Assembly (NCBI GenBank): GCA_019421015.1
Contig: JAHZGC010000013.1
Span: 1-45,917, forward strand
Origin: Coriobacteriaceae bacterium
GTDB lineage: Bacteria; Actinomycetota; Coriobacteriia; Coriobacteriales; UMGS124
Length of the DNA stretch: 45,917 bases
Direction: 5' to 3'
The first letter of the stretch is position 1, and every line of letters begins with the position of its first letter. A program made the position numbers and the translations under genes. Shown here piece after piece: positions 39,983 to 45,917 of the stretch. The notes under the pieces are model-generated. The model was not told the DNA's origin. It saw nothing but the letters and a program-made list of their open reading frames with translations, and did not search any database.

Positions 39983-41602
39983 CTACTCGGCGTCGATGTC
40001 CTCGGCCATCCACTGGCCGGCCAGACGGCCGCAGTTAAAGGCGGTCATGAGCGAGGTGCCCTCGTAGTCGCAGTAGGGGGCGCTGATGGTCGAGCCGTTG
40101 TCGGCACCGGCCACAAAGAGGTTCTCGATCACGGCGCCGGTCTTGTCGATGGCCTGCAGGCGGTCGTTGGTGCGGATGCCGCCGATGGTGACCCAGGCGC
40201 TCGGCTGGAACTGCAGGGCGTAGAACGGGCCGCTCACCACGGGCTGCAGGAAGCAGCTGGGCTTGCCGAACTGGACGTCCTCGCCGGCCTCGCACAGCGC
40301 GTTGTAGTCCTCCACGGCGCCGGCGAACGAGGGGAGGCCCAGCGTCTCTCCGAGCTCCTCGAGGGTCTCGCCCTTGTAGCACCAACCCTCCTCCACGGCG
40401 GCGTCGAAGCTGGCCTGCACGTTCTCGAGGGTCTTACCGTCGAGGGTCATCTTGCCGGTGGGCCACTGCTCGGCGTTGGAGCCGTCGACCACGTAGGCGT
40501 TGGAGCCCTCGAGGGCGTCGACGTAGGCCTGGTCCACGACGGCGTAGTAGGAGCCGCCCACCAGGGAGATGGCACCGCCGATAGCCAGCGGGAAGTTGGC
40601 GAAGCGGCCTTCGTTGGCAAAGCGGCGGCCCTGGTGGTTGAGCAACAGGGTGCCGTAGATGCCGCAGCAGAAGGCGGCGCTCTTGCGGTCGTAGACCGGG
40701 GTCACCTTGTCGGAGGAGCCGGTGAACTCGTTGCCGGCGATGCCCCACTGGGTGCCGTAGACGCCGCCGGCCTCGATGACGGCGTTGATGCCGGTGCCGT
40801 CGGAGAGGGTCTGGCCCAGCGGGTTCACCTTGGTGCCGAAGTGCTCCATCATCATGTCGTCGCTGCCGAGGAAGCCGCCGGTGGCCACCAGGGTTTTCTT
40901 GCCCAAGACCTGGGCCTTGGTGCCGTCGCCGTACACGACGTTCATGCCCTTGCAGACGCCGTCCTCCATGACGAGCGACTCCATGGCGCACTCAAAGACG
41001 AACTGGGCGCCGCGCTCCTCGCACCACTCCATGATCGGGCGGAAGCGGTCCTCACCGCGCACCTGGGCGTCGCTGGCACCGAAGCCGTGGCGCACGCTGT
41101 CGTAGCCGGCACCGTAGTTATCGGGGCGCATGAAGGTGTCGATGCCAAAGTCCTCGGTGAACATGTCGGCGGTGCTGCCCGACATATAGACGCAGGCGCG
41201 CACCACGGGGGCGTTGATCGACCAGTGCGACCACTCCATGATGTGCTGGAAGGCCTCCTCGGGCGGGAACTCGATGCCTGCGGCGAGCTGCTGGGCGCTC
41301 CCCACCACGAAGGGGCCGCCGGCGAGGGCACCGTTGGCCATGCCGATGCCGCTGGCCTTGTCGATCACGACGACGCTCTTGCCTGCCCGGCAGGCCTCGA
41401 CGGCGGCCAGCAGGCCGGCGGCGCCGGCGCCGGCGATCACGACGTCGGCCTCGAGGGTGTCGGAGGTGGGGGCTGCGGCCTCGTCGGCCTTCTGCTCGTC
41501 GGCGAGCGCCACGGAGGTACCGGCGGCCACGGCGGTGGCAGCGGCGGCGGTGCCGAGGGCCACGAAGTTGCGGCGGCTGAGTTCGAAGGAGCTGTTCTGC
41601 AT
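39983..41602 (-). CDS. Tat-exported FAD-binding reductase 4
   Basis: This 539-residue protein begins with a Tat signal (LSRRNFVALGTAAAATAVAAG; cleavage near ALA-DE). The FAD domain starts at DVVIAGAGAAGLLAAVEACRAG and closes with NLFVAGADNGSTISAPYCDYEGTSLMTAFNCGR. There is no FMN-binding domain. In the cap region, AWVTIGGIRTNDRLQ stands where fumarate reductases have HHTMGG. The substrate is unknown. The start at 41602 has a weak site (GAGGCT). It is divergent from LuxR regulator 4 and followed by its own terminator. Confidence 0.85.
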   Translation of the reverse strand: MQNSSFELSRRNFVALGTAAAATAVAAGTSVALADEQKADEAAAPTSDTLEADVVIAGAGAAGLLAAVEACRAGKSVVVIDKASGIGMANGALAGGPFVVGSAQQLAAGIEFPPEEAFQHIMEWSHWSINAPVVRACVYMSGSTADMFTEDFGIDTFMRPDNYGAGYDSVRHGFGASDAQVRGEDRFRPIMEWCEERGAQFVFECAMESLVMEDGVCKGMNVVYGDGTKAQVLGKKTLVATGGFLGSDDMMMEHFGTKVNPLGQTLSDGTGINAVIEAGGVYGTQWGIAGNEFTGSSDKVTPVYDRKSAAFCCGIYGTLLLNHQGRRFANEGRFANFPLAIGGAISLVGGSYYAVVDQAYVDALEGSNAYVVDGSNAEQWPTGKMTLDGKTLENVQASFDAAVEEGWCYKGETLEELGETLGLPSFAGAVEDYNALCEAGEDVQFGKPSCFLQPVVSGPFYALQFQPSAWVTIGGIRTNDRLQAIDKTGAVIENLFVAGADNGSTISAPYCDYEGTSLMTAFNCGRLAGQWMAEDIDAE

Positions 41603-41957
41603 GGTGGAGCCTCACTTTCGTTGAGGGGTTTGCAGGCGCTTGGTCTGCTGGCTGCATGCGAGGCGCACGCGGCCATGGGGGTTATGCCCAGGCAGGTCAT
41701 CGGCGCTTCGTGGCACCATCATGGGCTGCCAGCGTTCTGGGCAGAAGGGGCGAGCCGGTGCGAATTGGGGGCGAAATCGTTCTTCTGGCCGTGTGATGCT
41801 TGTCACCCCGGCGAATCACCCCGGGATTGAGCTGGCATTTCAAGTAGAATTACCAGAGTTGGCGCATGTGAGCCCCGTAACGGCACGGGCGCACGTCGAA
41901 ACCAAAACCGTGGGCCGTGCGCCGATGTACGCGAGCATCAGGGCAGGGGGGCGCTCC
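41603..41957. promoter_or_regulatory. Divergent control region, reductase 4 / LuxR 4
   Basis: This 355-bp gap holds no gene. TACCAGAGT at 41851-41859, preceded by AT-rich sequence, resembles the left part of the TACC-W-GGTA palindrome of the other divergent pairs (6 of 9 positions). TAGAAT at 41845-41850 is a possible -10 box for the regulator. Confidence 0.35.
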
Positions 41958-43436
41958 GTGAAGACACCGCGATTTATCGAACCGGTCGCCGGGTTTTTAG
42001 ACGGTCGCGACGACGAGGCCCCCGGCGTCCCGTTTCTTCCCTGGAGCCTCCTGGGTGTGGGTGTCTTCATCGCCTGGCTCTGCTGCACCCATCTGCCGCA
42101 CCTGTTTGTCTTTGCCGAGATGGGCCGCACGGCCGAGGCCACGGTGGACTACGCCATGCGTGTGGGCGACGTCGGGACCTTTGTGGCCGTCGTCTTACTG
42201 GGCCCCCGTGTTGGGCGCATCGGAGACAGGCACGGCCTCTGTATCGCGGCGGCGCTGGCCTGCTCCCTTGCCTCCGGAGCGCTTCCCTTTGCGGTGAGGG
42301 CGGGCGTTCCGCTGCCCGTACTGGCGGTCATGGCCGTTGTCGCCGGGTTCGGGGGAGCCGTCCTCTTCTTGTTGTGGGCCCAGGTGTACGCGGGCCTGGG
42401 GCCGGCACGCTGTGTGTTCTTTGGCGGGTGTGCTTGCATCGTGGCCGGGGCGGTGGCGCTCGCGGTCTTTTGCTTGCAGCCGGTGGCCGCCGATGTCGCC
42501 ATCGGCATTCTGCCGCTGGCAAGCTTTTGCATGGTGGTGGCCTCGCTCACGCGCTTCACGGGGCCTGCGCCTGAGGCCGGCGTATCTTTACGGCGGCCCA
42601 AACACGGTTCTGTTCCCTGGAAACTCGTGGTGCTCCTGGCCCTTGCTGGGTTCGCGTCGGGGTTTGCCGGGTCGCTTTTAGTGCAGGTCGATGGCATCGG
42701 GGCCGTTCACCGCATCGTGAGCACCGTGCTGTTTGGGTGCCTCTTGCTGGGGATGTTCTTTGTGTCGAAGGGCCGGCCCGACATTCGCGTCCTCGCCCGA
42801 TTCACGCTGCCGTTGGTGGTCGTGTCGCTGGCGCTCATTCCCCTGTGCGGCACCAGCGCGGGCGAGCTCGTCTCGTTTTTGGTGAAGCTCTCGTACGTGG
42901 CCTTTGCCCTCTTTGTGCTGCTTGTGCTTGCCGAGGTCGTGTGGCGACGCGGCATCGAGAGCGCGCCGGTGTTCGCCTGTGCGCGGGCCGCGAGCGAGGC
43001 GGCCATGTTTGCGGGCATTCTGCTCAGGCGCTGGATGCGCGATGCGGGCATGCTCGACAACCAGACGATGCTCTGGATCATCACGCTGGTGGGGCTCGTG
43101 GTGGTCGTGGGCTGCGTGCTGCTTTGGAACTCCGAACGCTCGGTCAACGACGACTGGGGGAGCGCCGCCCGCGACGATTCGGGTGCTCGAGTGCTCAGTA
43201 CCCGCGAGCGGCTGTGCGAGCGCTGCGCCGCGATAGCCGCCGAGCACGGTCTGACGCCGCGCGAGCAGGAGGTCTACCTCATGGTGGTCGAGGGCAAGCC
43301 GCTCTCCGAGATCGAGCAGTCGCTCTTTCTTTCACGCAACACCCTCAAGACCCACCTGCGCCACCTCTATGCCAAGCTCGGCGTCCACTCCCGCGAGGAG
43401 GCCGCCGCCCTGGCAGCCGAGACGACCGCGCCGTAG
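41958..43436 (+). CDS. LuxR-type regulator 4 with MFS-like membrane domain
   Basis: This 492-residue regulator has a cytoplasmic N-terminal segment of about 35 residues, some twelve hydrophobic segments, and an intact C-terminal HTH (EHGLTPREQEVYLMVVEGK, SRNTLKTHLRHLYAKLGVHSR). The GTG at 41958 is chosen because GGGGGG lies seven bases upstream and VKTPRFIEPV gives a plausible start; an ATG at 41925 is in frame but lacks a site. It is divergent from reductase 4 and convergent with the oleate hydratases, so it could also affect the latter by read-through. Confidence 0.87.
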   Translation: MKTPRFIEPVAGFLDGRDDEAPGVPFLPWSLLGVGVFIAWLCCTHLPHLFVFAEMGRTAEATVDYAMRVGDVGTFVAVVLLGPRVGRIGDRHGLCIAAALACSLASGALPFAVRAGVPLPVLAVMAVVAGFGGAVLFLLWAQVYAGLGPARCVFFGGCACIVAGAVALAVFCLQPVAADVAIGILPLASFCMVVASLTRFTGPAPEAGVSLRRPKHGSVPWKLVVLLALAGFASGFAGSLLVQVDGIGAVHRIVSTVLFGCLLLGMFFVSKGRPDIRVLARFTLPLVVVSLALIPLCGTSAGELVSFLVKLSYVAFALFVLLVLAEVVWRRGIESAPVFACARAASEAAMFAGILLRRWMRDAGMLDNQTMLWIITLVGLVVVVGCVLLWNSERSVNDDWGSAARDDSGARVLSTRERLCERCAAIAAEHGLTPREQEVYLMVVEGKPLSEIEQSLFLSRNTLKTHLRHLYAKLGVHSREEAAALAAETTAP

Positions 43437-43455
43437 CGCGAAGCCGGTGTCTCCC

Positions 43456-43526
43456 GAGAAGCCCCCTGGCTAGCGCGAGGCCCCACGCGGTGCTCGCGCG
43501 GGGCCTCGCGACTACAAGGGCTTCTC
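43456..43526. other. Large GC-rich hairpin between LuxR 4 and oleate hydratase
   Basis: An outer pair GAGAAGCCC/GGGCTTCTC encloses an inner pair GCGAGGCCCC/GGGGCCTCGC in the 92-bp convergent gap. There is no clear U tract on either strand, so it may be an RNA 3'-end stabiliser or a bidirectional stop of atypical type. Confidence 0.6.
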
Positions 43527-43528
43527 CG

Positions 43529-45364
43529 CTACATGATCTGCGGGTTTACCTCGCCGCCCTCGACGAGGCCGTACTGCTGCAGCAGCTCGAAGACCTGCGT
43601 GCCCTTGACCTTGTCGATGGCCGCCTTGAGGGCCAGCTTCTCGGCGGGGTTCATCTTGAGGTCGGTGATGGGCTTGTCGTCGCGCAGACGGTAGGCCGCA
43701 TTCAAGAGGCAGCGCACGTCGTAGGCGGAGCCCCAGACCTCGGGCACGGCGCGGTCCACGTTCAGCAGCGTGTAGACCGACTCCATGGCCGTGCGCACCG
43801 CGTACTCGATGGTGAAGATCACGTCGCGCGGGGTCTCGGCGAACTGGCCGATGAACGCGAAGTTCTTGGCGTGCTCGGGCACGACCTGCGGGCGGTCGGT
43901 GTCGTTGCGCGGCATGAAGAACGCCGTGATGTAGGGCATCATGCAAGGCACGGTGTTGGCGTGCTTCTCAGCGAGCTCGGGAATCTTCTCCACCGGCACG
44001 CCGATCTGGTAGAGCCACTCCTCGCAGATCTCGATGCCGGTGCAGTCGCGCATGGGCTTCTTGATGAAGTCGCCGGGCTTGTCGGTAAAGAGGCTGTACA
44101 CCCACACGGTGAGCGTCCCGTCGGGCTGGGCGCGGAACTGCGGCTGGCGGTTGATGGTCCAGCTTAGCAGCCAGCCCGAGTCGCGGGCGGTCACGATGCC
44201 GCCGGTCACAGTGTGGCCGCTAAAGGGGTCGCGGCGCGTGATCTTCTCGATGTAGGGCGGGATCTCGCCGTCGAGGGTCGTGACCGTGGCGCTCATCCAG
44301 TTGGTCTGCTCGGGGTTGGTGCAGAACACGTCGGGCTTGCCGAACGAGGGGTCTTGCGCGGCGATCTTGCGCCACATGTCCCAGCAGTCGCCCGGCTTGA
44401 TGGTGGGGTCGAAGGCGGCCGGCTCGGTCTGCGAGCCGAAGGTTGAGCAGGCCACGCAGGAGCCGTTGGTGATGAAGACCAGGTCGTCCTCGGTCAGGTG
44501 GATCGACTTGTCGTTGCCCTGGCTGTCCTGGGCCACGATGGTGGTGGCCACCTTTTGGGGCTGCTCGCCCTCGGCGCCGGGCTCGATGTGGCGTGTGTCG
44601 AAGAGCACGTTCAGCACCTCGGTGTCGAAGTGGAACTGCACGCCCTGCTCCTGCAGCCAGTTGATGATGGGCAGCACCACCGACTCGTACTGGTTGTAGC
44701 GCGTGAAGCGCAGGGCCGAGAGGTCGGGCAGGCCGCCCACGTGGTGCACGAAGCGGCGGATGTAGCGCGCCATCTCGAGGGCCGAGTGCCAGTTCTCGAA
44801 GGCGAACATGGTGCGCCAGTAGAGCCAGAACGTCGAGTTGAGCACCTCGTCGTCAAAGACCTCGTCGATGCGCTTGTCGTAGAGCTCCTCGTCGGGGGTG
44901 ATAAAGAGCTGTGCGATCTCCATGGCGCCCTTGTCCGAGATGTCGAACTTGCCGTCGGTGTGGGCGTCCTTGCCGCGGTCCTCGGTCACGCGGCACAGCG
45001 AGTAGTTGGGGTCCTCTTTGTTGAGCCAGTAGTAGTAGTCGAGGATGCTCACGCTGGGGTCCTCGATCGAGGGGATCGACCGGAAGAGGTCCCACACGCA
45101 CTCGTAGTGGTGCCCCATCTCGCGGCCGCCGCGCATGGTGAAGCCCAGCTCGGGATACTTCCAGCCGTCGAGGGCGCCGCCGGCGCGTGGGTCGCGCTCG
45201 AGGAAGTGGATGTTCTGGGGCTTCATCTGGGCATCGCGGATCATGAACACCGCCGCCGCCAGGGCCGAAAGCCCCGTGCCCACCAGGTAGGCCGACTTGT
45301 TGTCGACGCCCTCGGGCTTCTTGGGATGAGCGAACGCCTCGTAGTTACCAGCGCCGTAGTACAT
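43529..45364 (-). CDS. ohyA: Oleate hydratase
   Basis: Oleate hydratase is an FAD enzyme that adds water to the cis-9 double bond of oleate to give 10-hydroxystearate, detoxifying host or dietary unsaturated fatty acids; it is usually cytoplasmic or membrane-associated. The 611-residue product has the FAD motif LVGTGLSALAAAVFMIRD near residue 27, LERDPRAGGALDG, GGREMGHHYECVWDLF, FTRYNQYESVVLPIINWL and AFIGQFAETPRDVIFTIEYAVRTAM, all typical of the family once called myosin-cross-reactive antigen. ATG 45364 has AAAGGAGG six bases upstream; open frame beyond it overlaps the neighbouring paralogue out of frame. It lies 29 bp behind a second hydratase. Confidence 0.95.
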   Translation of the reverse strand: MYYGAGNYEAFAHPKKPEGVDNKSAYLVGTGLSALAAAVFMIRDAQMKPQNIHFLERDPRAGGALDGWKYPELGFTMRGGREMGHHYECVWDLFRSIPSIEDPSVSILDYYYWLNKEDPNYSLCRVTEDRGKDAHTDGKFDISDKGAMEIAQLFITPDEELYDKRIDEVFDDEVLNSTFWLYWRTMFAFENWHSALEMARYIRRFVHHVGGLPDLSALRFTRYNQYESVVLPIINWLQEQGVQFHFDTEVLNVLFDTRHIEPGAEGEQPQKVATTIVAQDSQGNDKSIHLTEDDLVFITNGSCVACSTFGSQTEPAAFDPTIKPGDCWDMWRKIAAQDPSFGKPDVFCTNPEQTNWMSATVTTLDGEIPPYIEKITRRDPFSGHTVTGGIVTARDSGWLLSWTINRQPQFRAQPDGTLTVWVYSLFTDKPGDFIKKPMRDCTGIEICEEWLYQIGVPVEKIPELAEKHANTVPCMMPYITAFFMPRNDTDRPQVVPEHAKNFAFIGQFAETPRDVIFTIEYAVRTAMESVYTLLNVDRAVPEVWGSAYDVRCLLNAAYRLRDDKPITDLKMNPAEKLALKAAIDKVKGTQVFELLQQYGLVEGGEVNPQIM

Positions 45365-45393
45365 AGAAGACCTCCTTTTATAGGGTTTCTCCG

Positions 45394-45917
45394 CTACATG
45401 ATCTGCGGATCGACCTTGCCGCCCGATGCCACGCCGTACTGTTGCAGCAGCTCGAAGACCTGGGTGTCCTTGACCTTGGAGAGGGCCGCCTTGAGGGCGA
45501 GCTTCTCGGCGGGGTTGAGGTCCATCTGGTCGATGGAGGTCTCGTCCTGCAGGCGGTAGGTGGCGTTGAGCAGGCAGCGCACGTCGAAGACCGAGCCCCA
45601 GACCTCGGGCACCGCGCGGTCCACGCCGAGCAGTGTGTAGACGGCCTCCATGCCGGTGCGGATGGAGTACTCGGTGGTGAAGATGGTATCGCGCGGGGTC
45701 TCGGCGAACTGGCCGATGAAGGCGAAGTTCTTGGCGTTGGCGGGCACGACCTGCGGGCGGTCGGTGTCGTTGCGGGGCATGAAGAACGCCGTGATGTAGG
45801 GCATCATGCAGGGCACGGTGTTGGCGTGGTGAGTGGCCAGCTCGGCGATCTTGTCTTTGGGGACGCCGATCTGGTAGAGCCACTCCTCGCAGATCTCGAT
45901 GCCGGTGCAGTCGCGCA
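45394..45917 (-). CDS. ohyA: Second oleate hydratase, 3' part only (cut by window end)
   Basis: The last 173 residues or so of a paralogue of the preceding enzyme are visible: MMPYITAFFMPRNDTDRPQV, FAFIGQFAETPRDTIFTTEY and VFELLQQYGVASGGKVDPQIM. Most positions agree with the first copy, and even the stop-codon surroundings (TTCTCCGCTACATGATCTGCGG-like) are repeated, indicating tandem duplication. Differences such as SIRTGMEAVYTLLGVDRA versus AVRTAMESVYTLLNVDRA show the copies have diverged. The frame is open to the window edge, so it is probably intact. Confidence 0.92.
   Translation of the reverse strand, partial: RDCTGIEICEEWLYQIGVPKDKIAELATHHANTVPCMMPYITAFFMPRNDTDRPQVVPANAKNFAFIGQFAETPRDTIFTTEYSIRTGMEAVYTLLGVDRAVPEVWGSVFDVRCLLNATYRLQDETSIDQMDLNPAEKLALKAALSKVKDTQVFELLQQYGVASGGKVDPQIM

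Noticed and set aside
39513..40067. Open frames through the 51-bp repeat cluster, giving repeated peptides
   Set aside because: Repetition in frame follows from 51 being divisible by three; several frames stay open and none has a ribosome site. DNA-level palindromy explains the pattern better.
43529..45883. A single larger oleate hydratase starting at 45883
   Set aside because: The extra N-terminal part is the out-of-frame reading of the neighbouring paralogue; AAAGGAGG and a family-typical start lie at 45364.
1..45917. tRNA or rRNA genes
   Set aside because: No T-loop/acceptor pattern or conserved rRNA stretch was noticed on either strand. A covariance-model scan would be decisive but could not be run.

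Overview
The window is GC-rich, densely coded and tightly packed, and looks like a chromosome segment of a gut-type Coriobacteriia (Actinomycetota; Collinsella/Olsenella/Parolsenella-like or Eggerthellaceae; genus not decidable from this sequence). The main signs are four Tat-exported FAD reductase-like proteins, each divergent from a LuxR-type regulator with an MFS-like membrane half, a minimal SufC-SufB pair, and tandem oleate hydratases. I see no rRNA, tRNA or CRISPR array.

Layout. 1-9.1 kb: HAD phosphatase; a two-gene Fe-S scaffold operon (sufC-sufB) with a possible operator over its promoter; M20 dipeptidase; CorA Mg2+ channel; and, on the minus strand, an OmpR-type regulator and histidine kinase followed by a VanZ-RDD membrane protein. 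9.1-12.6 kb: an XRE remnant and a complete serine pathway (serC-serA-thrH, minus strand). The SerC here ends in an odd polyserine tail. 12.9-17 kb: crcB/fluC behind LuxR regulator 1, divergent from an FMN+FAD reductase. 17-19.5 kb: an immunity-like gene broken by TAG, a MntA/HepT toxin-antitoxin pair, and endonuclease IV. 19.5-19.75 kb: a palindromic cluster of 41-bp-period repeats. 20-22.4 kb: two tandem orphan Tat-exported binding proteins. 22.6-26 kb: reductase 2 and frameshifted LuxR regulator 2. 26-34.9 kb: an unusual minus-strand operon. It has two copies of a [small secreted protein + lipoprotein] cassette, two ABC permeases, an ABC ATPase and a Tat-signal protein, and faces an 873-residue regulator with two membrane blocks and two HTH domains. 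35-43.4 kb: a 2[4Fe-4S]-type protein; reductase 3 (broken by an in-frame TGA) with LuxR 3; a second palindromic repeat cluster (51-bp period); reductase 4 with LuxR 4. 43.5 kb to the end: one complete and one partial oleate hydratase.

How it fits together. The reductase/LuxR pairs look like separately regulated modules for reducing different small organic electron acceptors outside the membrane. None keeps the fumarate-reductase His/Arg signature that I can recognise, so substrates are unknown. Two pairs are damaged, each in only one partner, which suggests module decay or strain-variable expression. Two of the reductase/regulator intergenic regions carry a perfect TACC-A/T-GGTA palindrome and the other two carry weaker look-alikes; this is a candidate shared operator class.

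The best candidate for an undescribed system is the 26.0-34.9 kb locus. The cassette duplication, ABC transporter and dedicated double-headed membrane regulator suggest a secreted-peptide, bacteriocin-like or envelope-stress function, but that is inference only.
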